Of a stretch of 64,000 nt of DNA, positions 1 through 11,021 are shown one piece after another. Source of the DNA: Mixophyes australis (Eukaryota > Chordata > Amphibia > Anura > Limnodynastidae). Numbering within the stretch: position 1 is the first letter of the stretch; each line of letters opens with the position of its first letter. The notes beneath the pieces are model-generated. The model saw nothing but the letters and a program-made list of their open reading frames with translations. It was not told the origin of the DNA and ran no database searches. The position numbers and the translations under genes were made by a program. Location of the stretch: NCBI GenBank assembly GCA_036250195.1, contig JAVHZZ010000003.1, forward strand, positions 345,962,875 through 346,026,874, given 5' to 3'.

Positions 1-556
1 TGTGAGAGAAAATATACACTGTGGAATGTTCATCATAGTCTGGAGAATATCCAAATCAGAGGTAAACCTTGTGAGCTATGTGCCCCAGTGCAGGGAGGCA
101 GGGAGGAGGAAACTGGGGCCCCCAGCCTCTGCATCTGCCATGCAGCAGGTTCCATTATCTCCATGGGCCCCAGTGCACGGCACCTGCCACACCAATGGTA
201 GTTTCACCACTGATTCAAATAGAAGGTACCTGGTCTGCCATGGTTCAGTCACACATTAGATTAATGATGTTAATCCATAGACATTGTGAAAAGCAACATA
301 TATTGGGTGTGGCCTCTACATAGGAGAATCAACCAGCAATCTATAAATTAATACATTTAAGGGTTAAATCTGGCAGAGAAACCCCTGATTTTCCCAGTAC
401 TGATACTCATACTAATTGGTGACTCAACTTTTCCATGAGATATCGTGTAGACAAGAAGGTGCAGGCCATAGCATCCAATCAGATTCTGACTCATTTACAT
501 TTTAATACAGATTAGAAAATGTAAGTAAATGACTGATTGAGTGCTATAGGCTACAC

Positions 557-640
557 CAGTGGTTCCCAAACTTTTGCCGTTCGCGGCACCCTTTAGAGTC
601 TCCAAATTTTTTCAAGGCACCCCTCCAATATAATTATTGA
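557..640 (+). mobile_element. hAT-like terminal sequence
   Basis: The stretch opens with CAGTGGTTCCCAAACTTTT, which resembles the terminus of hAT-Charlie elements (CAGTGGTTCYCAAACT). It is followed by a GCGGCACCC segment typical of the subterminal region. I did not find a matching inverted terminus (AAGTTTGGGAACCACTG) downstream, so the other end may lie in or beyond the minisatellite or be lost. No target duplication was identified. Confidence 0.5.
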
Positions 641-730
641 GCAGTCCTGTTTTAGAAGTAGTTGGGTCAAAAAATTGTAATAAGTATTTAGGTCAGGACA
701 GAAATACTTATTTAGTTGTATGCAAAAATG

Positions 731-905
731 CCCCCTCTGCATCCAGACACGTTGTCCCCTCTGCATCCAGACACTTTGCCCCCTCTGCATCCAGACACTC
801 TGCCCCCTCTGCATCCAGACACACTGCCCCCTCTTCATCCAGACACACTGCCCCCTCTGCATCCAGACACATTGCCCCCTCTGCATCCAGACACACTTCC
901 CTCTC
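731..905. repeat. 24-bp minisatellite
   Basis: About seven to eight tandem copies of a 24-bp unit with core CTCTGCATCCAGACAC followed by TGCCCC. Successive CTGCATCC motifs begin at 737, 761, 785 and 809, giving a constant 24-bp period. Because 24 is a multiple of three, every frame stays open. The resulting repetitive peptides (PLHPDTLP) are not evidence of a gene. Confidence 0.9.
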
Positions 906-1840
906 TCACACTGTCCCCCCTCCTCTGCCACGCTGTCCCCCCTCCTCTGCACTCTGTCACACTGTCCCCCCTCCTCTGCACTCTGTCACGCTGTCCCCCT
1001 CCTCTGCCCTCTTTCACGCTGTCCCCTCCTCTGCCCTCTGTCACGCTGTTACTCTCCTGCTGTCATCCTCCTCTGCCTCTCCTCTGCCCCGCTGTCACTC
1101 TCCTCTGCCCTGCTGTCACTCTCCTGCTGTCACCCTCCTCTGCCCCGCTGTCACTCTCCTCTGCCCCGCTGTCACTCTCCTGCTGTCACCCTTCTCTGCC
1201 CCGCTGTCACTCTCCTGCTGTCACCCTCCTCTGCCCCGCTGTCACTCTCCTGCTGTCACCCTCCTCTGTCTCTTCTCTGCACCGCTGTCAATCTCCTGCT
1301 GTCACCCTCCTCTGCCTCTCCTCTGCCCCACTGTCACTCTCCTGCTGTCACCCTCCTCTGCCTCTTCTCTGCCCCGCTGTCACTCTCCTGCTGTCACCCT
1401 CCTCTGCCTCTTCTCTGCCCCGCTGTCACTCTCCCGCTGTCACCCTCCTCTGCCTCTTCTCTGCCCCACTGTCACTCTCCTCCTGTCACCCTCCTCTGCC
1501 TCTTCTCTGCCCCGCTGTCACCCTCCTCTGCCTCTTCTCTGCCCCGCTGTCACTCTCCTGCTGTCACCCTCCTGTGCCTCTCCTCTGCCCCGCTGTCACT
1601 CTCCTGCTGTCACACTCCTCTGCCTCTTCTCTACCCCGCTGTCACTCTCCTGCTGTCACCCTCCTCTGCCTCTTCTCTGCCCCGCTGTCACTCTCCTGCT
1701 GTCACCCTCCTCTGCCTCTTCTCTGCCCCGCTGTCACTCTCCTGCTGTCACCCTCCTCTGCCTCTCCTCTGTCCCGCTGTCACTCTCCTGCTGTCACCCT
1801 CCTCTGCCTCTTCTCTGCCCCGCTGTCACGATCCCTCTAA
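906..1840. repeat. 46-bp pyrimidine-rich VNTR
   Basis: An almost pure C+T tract on the + strand. It is built of variants of CTGTCACTCTCCTGCTGTCA plus CCCTCCTCTGCCTCTTCTCTGCC. In the regular part (about 1270-1840) copies recur every 46 bp, for example CCTCTTCTCT at 1361 and 1407. The 5' part is a shorter-period degenerate version. The one-strand pyrimidine bias with mirror-like blocks is the sort of sequence that can form triplex (H-DNA), which is an inference. Confidence 0.9.
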
Positions 1841-1931
1841 CTTCTCTGCCTCGGGCCAGCCATATAAAAAAAAAAAAGAAAGAAAACAGTAACTTACCAA
1901 TCCGCCGGGCGCCGGGACCCAGCAGCCTCCT

Positions 1932-1988
1932 CTCTCCCGCAGCAGCTGTCACTGAATATCGACGTCAGTGACAGCTGCTGCGGGAGAG
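1932..1988. repeat. Perfect 24-bp-arm palindrome
   Basis: The left arm (1932-1955) and right arm (1965-1988) are exact reverse complements with a 9-bp loop between them. The arms include GCAGCAGCTGTCACTGA. The palindrome sits just after the VNTR and an A-rich run, and may belong to the same mobile element as the hAT-like terminus at 557. Confidence 0.95.
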
Positions 1989-1989
1989 A

Positions 1990-4080
1990 CAGAAGTTGGG
2001 AGATCATTCCACAGGCCAAGAGCAGCCCGGGTCAAAGTCCTGGAAGTGGGAGTGGGAAGAGGTAATCTGTAGTGAGGCAGCAGACGTTGGCAGAATGGAG
2101 TTGGTGCGAAGGAGTATGAGTAGAGATGAGGTTGGAATTGTAGACAATGTACAGCAAATAGCTATTTGAAAATAATTTACTGAAAAAGGTCTTGCTTACT
2201 TTTAGAAGTATTAAAATTAAAACAAGACAAATCCAAGTCTGGTTGAAAAAGTAAAGCTTTATGTACACTTAAAATGACATGAATTATTATTCAAATGTAG
2301 TATATTGCTTTTGTCACTCTTCCTGGTAATATAAATATTGTTTATGTACCTCTCACAGGTTACTTATGCAGAGGGTGCAAACATGGTCCCCATGGTTGTA
2401 CCATAAATTTAAAAAATTAAGTATATGTGTTTGATAACATATTAAATCCTAGAAAGAATAACATGTTGCTGATAAGCTGGCATAAATGGAAACTGTTGCA
2501 TAAAGTACTTAACTGATTTGATTCCCTTTGAATGTGGTATATTTAAATACAGAGCAATAACAGAACGTGATAAAAACATAACCCTGTTACCAACTTATCT
2601 ATTGTTTGTGTTTACTGATCAGATCTGTTAAAAGAAAAAAATGTAGATGAAGAGGATATAAATTATAATTAAGATTGTTAATCTTTTAAATTAGGGGGCA
2701 GCCAGTTGGATTTATGGTGCTTTTACAACTCTGAGACTTTATGTTCTTTGCATTAATAAATGTATATTACTTTAGAATTCATAAACAAAGGCATAAAAAT
2801 GTAAATAATCCACCAATTCTTTTTTAGAAGGTTTGATACATATACCCTTTTGTTTTTTTGATCTTTTACAAGACATGCCAGTACTTTACAGAAACATAGC
2901 ATATGGCTTTATCAGGCTGTATGGTTATTCTATAACTGAAAGTGTAATTGTATCTGTAGATTCACTGTGGAAATATATACAGTATATGTCTTTACTAGTG
3001 CTATTATTGTTGTTACTGCACTGGGCAGTCTCATTTCAACTGATTTGCTTTCAAGGTTGTCAGAAGGGTTTATGTAGATACAGAGACAAAATGGCAGACG
3101 TGGCTGACTGATTTGTTTTCTTTACAAGGTTAGTTAAATATTTGCACTATTTGCTGGTGAAAAACCGTTGTGGACAATCATTGTATTATGTTTTCTTTTG
3201 GAGGAAAAGAATCAATCAAGTACTAAGACAACTGAATTGTGCTGATTACTGCCTACACTTCACTAGCATGTTTGAGTTATATAAATTGAAGCCCGGCAAA
3301 CAAATTATTATAAATTAAATTTTTGATGTGTCATTGCAACAGAAATTTCCATCCTCTGCTTTGTTAGAAGCCTCAGCAGAATCTACCGCTCTTTTAGAAT
3401 CCTCAGAGGCTTGCAGGGGATGTTGGGTCTTGTAGTTGAACTATAACTGTACAGCCAGAGGTTGCCAACATCTGCCAAAGTGCCTTATCCAACTACTGGC
3501 ATATTTCTTTTTAACTATTCACTATGAAAATAGAAACTCAATTACTGGTATCACACAAGACTTTTATATAATGGCAACCGTGTAGGTCTAGTCTGTGAAC
3601 AATTCTTAGCCTTCTTTAGCAATAAAACATAAGCATGAAGTCTTCGGAGAAAACGTCCTCAGAGGAAGAGGACACAGTCCTTGCTAATGGCCTCCTCTAT
3701 GGAGACTCTATACAGAGTTATTTGATATAAATTCATAAGTTCTCTATAAAGGTGGATTTGAATAAACAGACGTTCAGTCAGTCATGAGAAACAAGGAAGC
3801 TAACAGTTATTTCTGCATACAATCGGGCATGGAATATGCTGGTGACAAGCAATAATAGGTTATTCCTCATTAACAGATAGGTATTCAGGCAGTACAGAGT
3901 CCAACATTCTAATCTCTCAGCTGTCTGAACACTTAGCAACCACCCAGCGGCTCTGTATATAAGCAATTAGACAGGATAATAATGTCACTGACATGTTTTC
4001 TATGCAAACACTGTTGAATAAAACGACAGAGGTCCTGGGTTTCTGTTTTCATGGCTAAACCCCAAAAAAAAATGATTATA
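1990..4080. other. No gene recognised; AT-rich DNA
   Basis: AT-rich sequence without a coding exon I can defend. The stretch around 3415-3475 (GGGTCTTGTAGTTGAACTA and CAGAGGTTGCC) resembles a dispersed vertebrate repeat of the type 'cttgtagttccacaacagctggagg'. The 92-codon open frame at 2833-3111 is hydrophobic and low in complexity and has no recognisable domain. Confidence 0.5.
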
Positions 4081-4120
4081 TTTGCTAGCTTTCAGAGCAC
4101 AGAGGCCCCTTCATTAGGTA
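4081..4120 (-). ncRNA. Hammerhead-like motif (degenerate)
   Basis: On the minus strand the sequence reads CTAATGA, then A-GGGGC-loop-GCTCT, then GAAAGC. This is the order of a hammerhead ribozyme core (CUGANGA, stem II, GAAA), with a G-to-A change in the first core block. Stem II can form five pairs including two G-U pairs. Hammerheads are known in Penelope-like and other retroelements. The nearby Penelope-like fragment reads on the opposite strand, so this motif may belong to a separate insertion. Activity is unlikely given the core change. Confidence 0.35.
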
Positions 4121-4419
4121 AGTTTACAAATGAATGACTGAGGAAAAGGTACAATATTTAAGAGCTGTTACATCAAGAAATTTGTACATAGGGGGGACAT
4201 CATTACGATAAGCTAATGTAATAAAACGATGGTTTTCGTTACGAATGGAAGAGTAAAAGTCCTAGGAGTTTAGAGATCTGGAGTTACTCGGCTGTGGGGT
4301 GTGAAGTGTGTCCATGTAGTAGGTCATAAATATAGGTGTTATATTGAGTCCTTGAGTTAATGACTGGAATGTTCTTATCAGTTTGAATTCCCATATTTTT
4401 CTCTCCCTGTCATTTTTAA

Positions 4420-4746
4420 AAACAGGAGTATAAAATAACTAACACATTCTCATGTACATCCTCCAATGTGGTGTACATGATACAGTGTACAAGGTGCCCT
4501 GGGGGAATATACATTGGAAAGACCAAACAGAAACTGCAATCCAGGATGAATCTACAGAGACACACAATAAGGAACTCTCTGGAAACCCCCGTGGGTAAAC
4601 ACTTCTCTGGACCAGGACACAGTATGACAGATTTAAAAGTCTTAATACTAAAAGGTCTTTTTAAAAATGACATGGAGAGAAAAATCTGGGAATTCAGCAT
4701 TGGGCTGAGACATTATGGAGGAAACACTGAGGAGAACAATTTGTAA
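4420..4746 (+). pseudogene. Penelope-like element GIY-YIG endonuclease fragment
   Basis: The open frame begins after a stop at 4417-4419 and ends with TAA at 4744-4746. The protein contains SSNVVYMIQCTRC followed by GGIYIGKTKQKLQSR, then a conserved PVGKHF...GH...DLKV segment and a later ER-IWEFSI segment. This order matches the C-terminal GIY-YIG nuclease of Penelope-like retroelements: the VVY and YIG tyrosines, the arginine of the KLQSR helix and a downstream glutamate. The family's nuclease nicks target DNA during retrotransposition. No upstream reverse transcriptase is recognisable here, so this is a 5'-truncated copy. A cysteine pair (C..C) precedes GGIYIG, as in several vertebrate members. 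It could also come from another GIY-YIG retroelement, but that is less likely. Confidence 0.75.
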
Positions 4747-5225
4747 TGTCTAAATCAGCGTGCTGAGTAGCGGACATTTTCCAGTAGCAAAATAAAGTTT
4801 ATTTACCAGGAGATGTGCTACAAGAAAATGGCCAACACTCTCCAGCTAACTGATGTAGTCATTACTCATTCTTCTCCCTAGTATGATAGAGAGACAGGAC
4901 GTAAGAGAGAAAGTGGGGAGGTAGGTTTGAAGGGAGGTGGTGGGAAAGTAAGGGAAGGGGAAAGAGAAAAATGGTGGACAGAGATAGAGGGATGAGAGAA
5001 AGTGGGGGAATGGTGGTGAGAAGGGGTGGGGGGAAAGGGGAGTGGGGGGAAAGGGGAGGTGTTAGAGGGACCTCAAACACACACAAATATATAATATGTT
5101 TTCAAAAGTAGGCAAGTATGGCTTTTAGTCAATGACTAAACCTCTTAATAAACTCCACTAAGCAAACATCCTGAAACATGTTGTGCAAATGTTCTGCTTA
5201 AATGAACCATGAAACGATGAATAGA

Positions 5226-5534
5226 AGCATGATGGTGGCTCAGTGGTTAGCACTTCTGCCTCACACCACTGGGGCCATGAGTTTGATTCCCAATCATGGG
5301 CTTATATGTGAGGAGTTTGTATGTTCTCCCTGTGTTTGTGTGGGTTTCCTCAGGGTGCTCCGGTTTCCTCCCACAATCCAAAAACATACATACAAATTGA
5401 ACCTAATCTGTCTGTGTCTGTGTGTGTGTTAGGGAATTTAGACTGTAAGCTCTATTGGAGCAGGGACTGATGAGCGTCCGTTCTCCGTACAGCGCTGCGG
5501 AATTAGTGGCGCTATATAAATGATGATGATGATG
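5226..5534 (+). mobile_element. V-SINE, near full length
   Basis: A tRNA-derived head contains an A-box-like TGGCTCAGTGGTTAGCA and a B-box-like GAGTTTGATTCCC. The conserved central V domain follows (TGTTCTCCCTGTGTTTGTGT, then GGGTTTCCTC and CGGTTTCCTCCCACA), with a 3' tail GCGCTGCGGAATTAGTGGCG ending in a (GAT)n run. This is the V-SINE architecture of fish and amphibians. The tail resembles L2 LINE 3' ends, which implies L2-driven mobilisation. Confidence 0.9.
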
Positions 5535-7283
5535 CACATACCATTTGTGCCCATCCAAATGCTGTTCTCCACACACAGGTCTCATGGAGCTAGAGTGCAG
5601 AAATACATTACACAGACAGTATCCACTAACAAACTGTGTATAAAACAGCAGCAACCTTTTCTTTACCACATTATCAAGAGAGGGGCAAAGGGGCTATTTT
5701 TATTTCACCTCTAATCATTTCCACCAGTGTCAGCAAAGAAACAGGATTTCTCAAAGGGAGATTATTTCCAGCATGCTGCTTCACTGCCTCCAGCATTATT
5801 TGTTATTACATAGTAGTACATTAAGGCAGAAAGAGAGACAGAGCCAAATATAGGTTCCTTTCTTTGGTGACTCACTCTCCTGTGTATCATTAGTAACTTA
5901 GTAAAGCTTCAGTTCCACTTATCCATGTAGTAGTTTTAAGCTCAGGGAGCATCGGGACGAGTTGTTTGTTAGCAATAAAATTCAGCAGATGACTTGCACA
6001 GGTTTAAGGGTTTGCAAAGTAGTGGAGCATTTGGTTTAGTATTTTGGTTTTGCTACATTTTTTAAAAAAATTTATTGAAAATACTATGCTTGAATTGCTG
6101 CACAAATTAAAACTAATTCAGACATTGAGACATCTTACTGCAAAGTCTCTACCTGATATTGGTTTGTACTTCTGTATGTTGGAGATTTCTTTCTACATAT
6201 GAATTTCAGTCCACAACTAGGGTTCATATAGTAACAATGCATTTAGGTGCAAACTTTGCACTATTCTGTAGCAACCAATTAGATACTTGTGTTCATTATC
6301 CGGCTTGCACTAGACAGATGAAAGATGTTTGCTGCTTGGTTGCTTTGGTTTGGTGCAAATTTCGTACCAAAATGCAATGTTAGTAGATGAAGTCTGCTGC
6401 GTAACTTGCCTAAAGGAAGGATAATATTTTGGATTATCCTGCAGATGTCACTGCAAAAGTGCCTACAGGGGCATGATGATGACTGGGATGGACTGTCTTG
6501 TTATACTAACACTTTCAGCTATGTGTTTAGGGCTCTAGTTGGCTAGATAGCGGAACACACTAAGCTGGATGCCTATTGGTCAATGTAGTCAATCACGTGA
6601 GAAGTCTTATGAATTATTCCTGACTTATAATACCAGTGGAAGCAGTGGCAGAAATACCACTATTGCTGGGTGTGCGGTGGCTGGAGCCCAAGGGTGAGAG
6701 AGGCCCAGCGAGGTCGGTCCATCTGCTGTAAAACTGAGCAACACTTCTATTTTTGAAAGCATTCTTACTTGGCAGCACTTTTCCACACCTGCCTAAAAGC
6801 TTTGCTCAGTAATATATATATACAGTGTATGTACAAGAGTACATGTGTTCAGAATTACATTCTTACCTTCTTTGAAGTTTTGTTTTATTGTTATATGACA
6901 CATGACTTTTACAACTACTGTCTATATGTAAAGATTTCCTTATGTGTAAGAAAGGAATTTAACTGGTTCCTGGAAAACACATAATCTGCATTCTTTTGAA
7001 CATTGGTTCAACATAGAAAATTACAACCTGACCATCTCCACAAGAACCGAAAAAAAATTGTTCTGAAATGTCTATGAAACCTCCAGTTGTATCACAACAT
7101 GTATTGTGATGTGGCTGGAGGTCGGGATAGCAGCCCTGGGCCAAAGAACTTGTCTCAGGGTAGGATGTAAACTGATCCCCTGACACTCCAAACCTGGCAT
7201 GACAACCAAGCAAGAACATTCTGCTGCTGTCCAGTCCCCCAGTCACACCCCAGTCGTACCTAGCACAGAGGGATGTATAGGCC
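5535..7283. other. No gene recognised
   Basis: AT-rich intergenic or intronic sequence. A stretch around 6236-6375 carries TTTAGGTGCAAACTTTGCAC and related GTGCAAATTT motifs. It resembles a segment at 34580-34660, so it is probably an old dispersed repeat. On the minus strand 6959-7283 is free of stops (about 108 codons) but shows no domain I recognise. Confidence 0.45.
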
Positions 7284-7666
7284 CAGGGCCGGATTAAGGG
7301 AATGGAGGCCCCTCGGCTAAGGGGGGCTCTATTCCCCCGTGAGGCCCCCCCACCCCTGTGAGCTGCCCGCCGCCCCCCCCCCTCCCACTCCAAGCACTGA
7401 CTTACCTCTTTCTGTTCTCCTGTCACTGTAGTCCTTCCACAGCGCGCTGTAAGCTCCTTACTGAGGAGAGGAGACTCACGAGATCTCCTCAGTAAGGAGA
7501 TTAATGAGTGGCGCGGAAAGACTACAGTGACAGGCTCAGCAGCATTGATCAGGCTGGGGGCGCCCCCACCCTGATCAATAATGCCATTGAGTTCTGTCAA
7601 GGGCCCCCTGGATGCCCGAGGCCCCTGGGCTGTAGCCCAGTTAGATCTCGGGTTAATTCGGCCCTG
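7284..7666. mobile_element. hAT MITE, CAGGGCCGGATTAA type
   Basis: A 383-bp element with terminal inverted repeats CAGGGCCGGATTAA and TTAATTCGGCCCTG. It is flanked on both sides by the perfect 8-bp duplication TATAGGCC (7276-7283 and 7667-7674). The 8-bp duplication and CAGGG...CCCTG ends place it in the hAT superfamily. The interior contains GC-rich poly-C tracts and an imperfect palindrome around CTCCTTACTGAGGAG...CTCCTCAGTAAGGAG. No transposase is encoded. Confidence 0.95.
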
Positions 7667-7880
7667 TATAGGCCAGACATAGTTTTATGTTATCCTCTGT
7701 GTAGGCTTAAGGTATGGTATCTGCTACCTCTTACCTACTCATGTCATATTTGTGGACCTTTACTGGGCCCTGACACAGCCCAATAGCACTATACCCTGCC
7801 CCAGTAAGGTCCCATGTATTCCATTCCATTAAGCCATTCCCCAAATTATTGTATTTTGAAAGGGTTATCATACTTCAGTT

Positions 7881-8121
7881 GGACAGCACAGTTTCCTCCA
7901 GGTACTCTGGTTTCCTTCCACACTCCAAAAAAACATACTAGTAGGTTAATTGGCTGCTATCAAAATTGACCCTCGTCTCTCTCTCTCTCTATCTGTGTGT
8001 ATGTTAGAAAATTTAGACTGTAAGCCCCAATGGAGCAGGGACTTATGTGAGTGAGTTCTCTGTACAGCGCTGCGGAATCAGTGGCGCTATATAAATAAAT
8101 GGTGATGATGGTGATGATGAT
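7881..8121 (+). mobile_element. V-SINE with internal deletion
   Basis: The head GGACAGCACA is joined directly to the V-domain GTTTCCTCCAGGTACTCTGG, so the tRNA body with A and B boxes is missing. The remainder is complete through GCGCTGCGGAATCAGTGGCG and a (GAT)n tail. An internally deleted copy suggests a deletion after insertion or template switching. Confidence 0.85.
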
Positions 8122-8249
8122 AGACAGTCCTGCCTATATAGTTTTAAAGTAATTCTATAATTTTCAAATAAGCATTGCCCAAGCGATTATATTGTGTTTC
8201 TAATGCACAAAGTGATTTATTTTAGCAGATGCAAAGTTTAACAATTCAA

Positions 8250-9430
8250 TACATTATTATTATATAATACAGTACAGTACAGCCAATACCAAAAGATACA
8301 TACATACCGCTGCGTTCGCATGCGCTCCCACGGTACCAGTGAACAGTAGTTTACCCTTGAACACTGTGGTCAGAGTAGACCGAAGACTGGGAGCGCAGCT
8401 ATGATTATATATCCATTCAGTGTTACAGAGAGAACAATGCAGATGACGTGGCTTGCTTCTATAGGTCCAGACTTCGGGTGGGTCCAGGGTAAACAGGTCA
8501 TAGGCTAGTTCAAACAACCCCCTCAAAGGCTGAGGTCAAAATTCCAGATGATTCTCCCGCCCAGAAACCAGTTACAACTAGTCCATTAGCATTTTACAGT
8601 CTGATATCAATCTGACAAGATATTGCCTAACATCAATAACTAGAGTATGCAATATGCGATCTCTTCGGTGATGGAACCGGACAGCTGCTGATGAATAGGG
8701 GATTATAATGATATCAGACATGACACATTTCCTATAACCTGAACCTTTAATAACACTGAAGTGTACATATAATCATAATATATAAACTAATAATAAACTA
8801 AATACTATCTGCTCATAAATTACTGTGTAACAGAACCAATATGAATATGAATTATATAAATAACTAAATGTTGTAATGCGAGTGTGTACGTGCGTATTTT
8901 ACCTTGCGATCGCCGTATGCCACGTGTTTTATTTGCTTTTAAACCCCAGGGAGATTGCTGGTGCTTGGGAAAAGCTTCCTAAAGAATATGTTCAGCTTTG
9001 GAAAAAAACTGGTAAGGGTTCCTGGGGTATAAATGGATAGCTAAGGGTGTGCTCTATTTACAAAGCCCAGTCTGTGTCTTCTGTTCTACCAGAAGACTGA
9101 TTAAGGGTTGCACTTATAACGTGTGTTTTAAAAGGGTGCCAGTTTTGTGATTCTGACTCTGTCTCGCCCTGGGGTAGAGGTTTGATGCCTCCTGAGAGAC
9201 TGCAAATGGTGACCAATTAGCTCTATATTTTGAATGTGTGTAGGACACAAGGTACTTCACAGGATAGAGAGTGTTCTTGTTTGTTTAGTTAGTGCTGGAT
9301 AGGTAAGGTGTTTATTTTGAAGTTTGTTTGGTTTTTTAAAACCAGCTGAGGCCAGTTGTACCAATACCTTGGACTTGTGTGGCTTCTCTGTTGCTGTACA
9401 CTACCATCTACCCCAGGAATGACACCCTGG
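8250..9430. mobile_element. Possible LTR-like retroelement remnant
   Basis: The block contains CpG-bearing segments unlike the surrounding DNA (GCGTTCGCATGCGCTCC, TTGCGATCGCCGTATGCCACG). It resembles LTR or untranslated regions of amphibian retroelements by general style only. I could not define TG...CA ends, target duplication or any coding domain. A splice-like segment at about 8949-9011 (CAG...GTAAGG) is discussed among the rejected items. It could alternatively be ordinary single-copy DNA. Confidence 0.25.
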
Positions 9431-9895
9431 AAAATCATGTGTTTGCCATTGTGATGCATCACATTTTACTATGCCGTTTTCCATTTATACCACCCCCTCC
9501 CAAATCCGTTCTTGTCCCTGGGCAGTTTGAATATAAAATTCCTGAAAAGTAATATAATATGATTTTTGCATTATTGCAAATCTACCCAAACATTATATAA
9601 GAGCTAAAAATTGGAATGATATACAGAAACTACTGACATGTCGGAAGAGCTTCTGCTTAGGTGTTCCCAAATAAGAATACAGAAGGAGATGTCCATTGCG
9701 GCCAAGCCTGAAGCAAAACATTAAAAGCTAGTGAGGAAACAATGTGCTCTATAAGGGGAACTAATGGACATCAGCTCTAGTCATGTATTTGTCTTTCAAT
9801 AGAACCACATTTTATACAGATCTCTCTGCTTTCAGAAGAGGTTGTGCTGATTTTCGGATCACTTAACTCACATTCTCTTTTTTCTTCTATTTTAG

Positions 9896-10012
9896 AAAAT
9901 TCCTGGTCCCGGAACGTATGATCCAACAAGACAGTTACTGAAACAACCACCCACAGTTGCCAAAATGGGTCGCTTCCACAGCCTTTTCTTCCGTAATTCA
10001 TTTGACTTTTAA
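9896..10012 (+). CDS. Terminal exon of an STPG/SHIPPO-repeat protein
   Basis: A pyrimidine-rich tract (TCTCTTTTTTCTTCTATTTTAG) ends in an AG acceptor at 9894-9895. The exon then reads 38 codons, [18 protein letters not shown]... ending ...FFRNSFDF, and a TAA stop at 10010-10012. PGPGTY is the defining motif of sperm-tail PG-rich (SHIPPO/STPG/ODF3) repeats, found in axoneme and sperm-flagellum proteins. The repeat followed by a short tail and stop indicates the last coding exon. Upstream exons of the + strand gene must lie 5' of here, probably outside the window, because I see no other PGPG exon. STPG1, STPG2 or an ODF3-like gene are candidates, and I cannot choose between them. The splice phase (K codon complete after AG) is an inference. 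Confidence 0.7.
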   Translation, partial: KIPGPGTYDPTRQLLKQPPTVAKMGRFHSLFFRNSFDF

Positions 10013-10760
10013 ATTGTGAATCACAGAACATAATTAGAGATCTGCTTCCTTCTGTTTAATGGTTTCTGTTTGTGAAATGCTCCGGCAGTATGAATACACC
10101 AGTCATCAGCTGGCCAGCAGCTGTTGGCGAGAGCCTTGTACTGTCCCAGATATCATAATGCAGTTGGTTAGTGTGCTCGGGCTTAGCTCCTACACATATC
10201 ATAAAGGAAAGCTGTCAGTGACTGACAGACAGGATGACGAGTAGAATGTTGACGGACAGCTCTGCCTCTCATCAGATTTCCTGTCTATAAAATTCATTTG
10301 TGCACCATATAACATGCAGGTGTACACAAGATTTTATTTTGTGCAAATGCACCTAAATATCTGTCTTGTGCACAAGGAGCGCACCAACTACTTTCATGGG
10401 CGGTGAGACCAATCTTACTCCCACTTTATGACAATGTACTTCATTCATTTCAATCTTTCCATTTCTCTACTAAATTAGTGCTTGGTTTACCCTTATATAT
10501 GTCTTAAATAAATTCATCATGTGAGTGAGGGCCTGTTTTTATTACCTGTCACTATCTTACTTATGCATGTTTTTCATAATATCGGAAGTACTTGTTGGAG
10601 GTGCAAAATGCATCACGTTGATAGTATAGGCTGAGGTCTGATTTCCACCCTGTCTGAGGACATGTAATAACAAGTGTTAGAAGGAACAAACAAAATGTGC
10701 AGCAATGTTTTACACGCACAGGAGGGATATAGAAATTGGTGCCCTAGGGAAAAAATATGG
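10013..10760 (+). other. Probable 3' UTR and flanking DNA of the STPG-like gene
   Basis: Sequence downstream of the stop at 10010-10012. An AATAAA lies at about 10507-10512 (TTAAATAAATTC), which could serve as a polyadenylation signal. No further coding frame is recognised. Confidence 0.35.
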
Positions 10761-11021
10761 CATACGTCCTTACTGTCCCAGAACGTGCAGGAGACTCACA
10801 TATCCTACCCAAAGAGAAGACCGTCCCTCTTCAATATGGAAGTCGTCAAGGTCAATGATGGCACATTCGTTGCGAATCGTGTCGTCATGGCCCTACAACC
10901 CCATTGCACAATGACACGGCATTGTGCAATGGGGAGCGTGGTGACATAAATTATGTCACCATTCCCCCCACATTTGCCACTTGGACCTCCCATCAAAAAT
11001 GTTGGCAAGTATGAAACCAAC
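10761..11021. mobile_element. CATACTTGCCAAC-family hAT MITE, diverged
   Basis: The right end GTTGGCAAGTATG is the exact terminus of the MITE family seen at 19388, 24952 and 38527. The left end CATACGTCCTTACTGTCCC fits a diverged partner. The interior holds a perfect hairpin with arms CCCCATTGCACAATG and CATTGTGCAATGGGG (about 10901-10936) and the palindrome GGTGACATAAATTATGTCACC without its last base reaching 10961. Target duplication is not clear. Confidence 0.6.

Noticed and set aside
637..1971. Long overlapping open frames (up to 444 codons) in all + frames
   Set aside because: They run through the 24-bp and 46-bp repeats, are nearly all Leu/Ser/Pro/Cys/His repeats and are open in several frames at once, as expected for a C+T repeat without stop codons.
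6959..7600. 213-codon minus-strand ORF
   Set aside because: About half lies inside the hAT MITE at 7284-7666, and the rest shows no domain.
8949..9011. Possible internal exon (CAG|GGAG...AACTG|GTAAGG)
   Set aside because: The splice consensus is attractive, but the segment is short, encodes no recognised motif and lies in a block that may be a retroelement remnant. No evidence of coding conservation.
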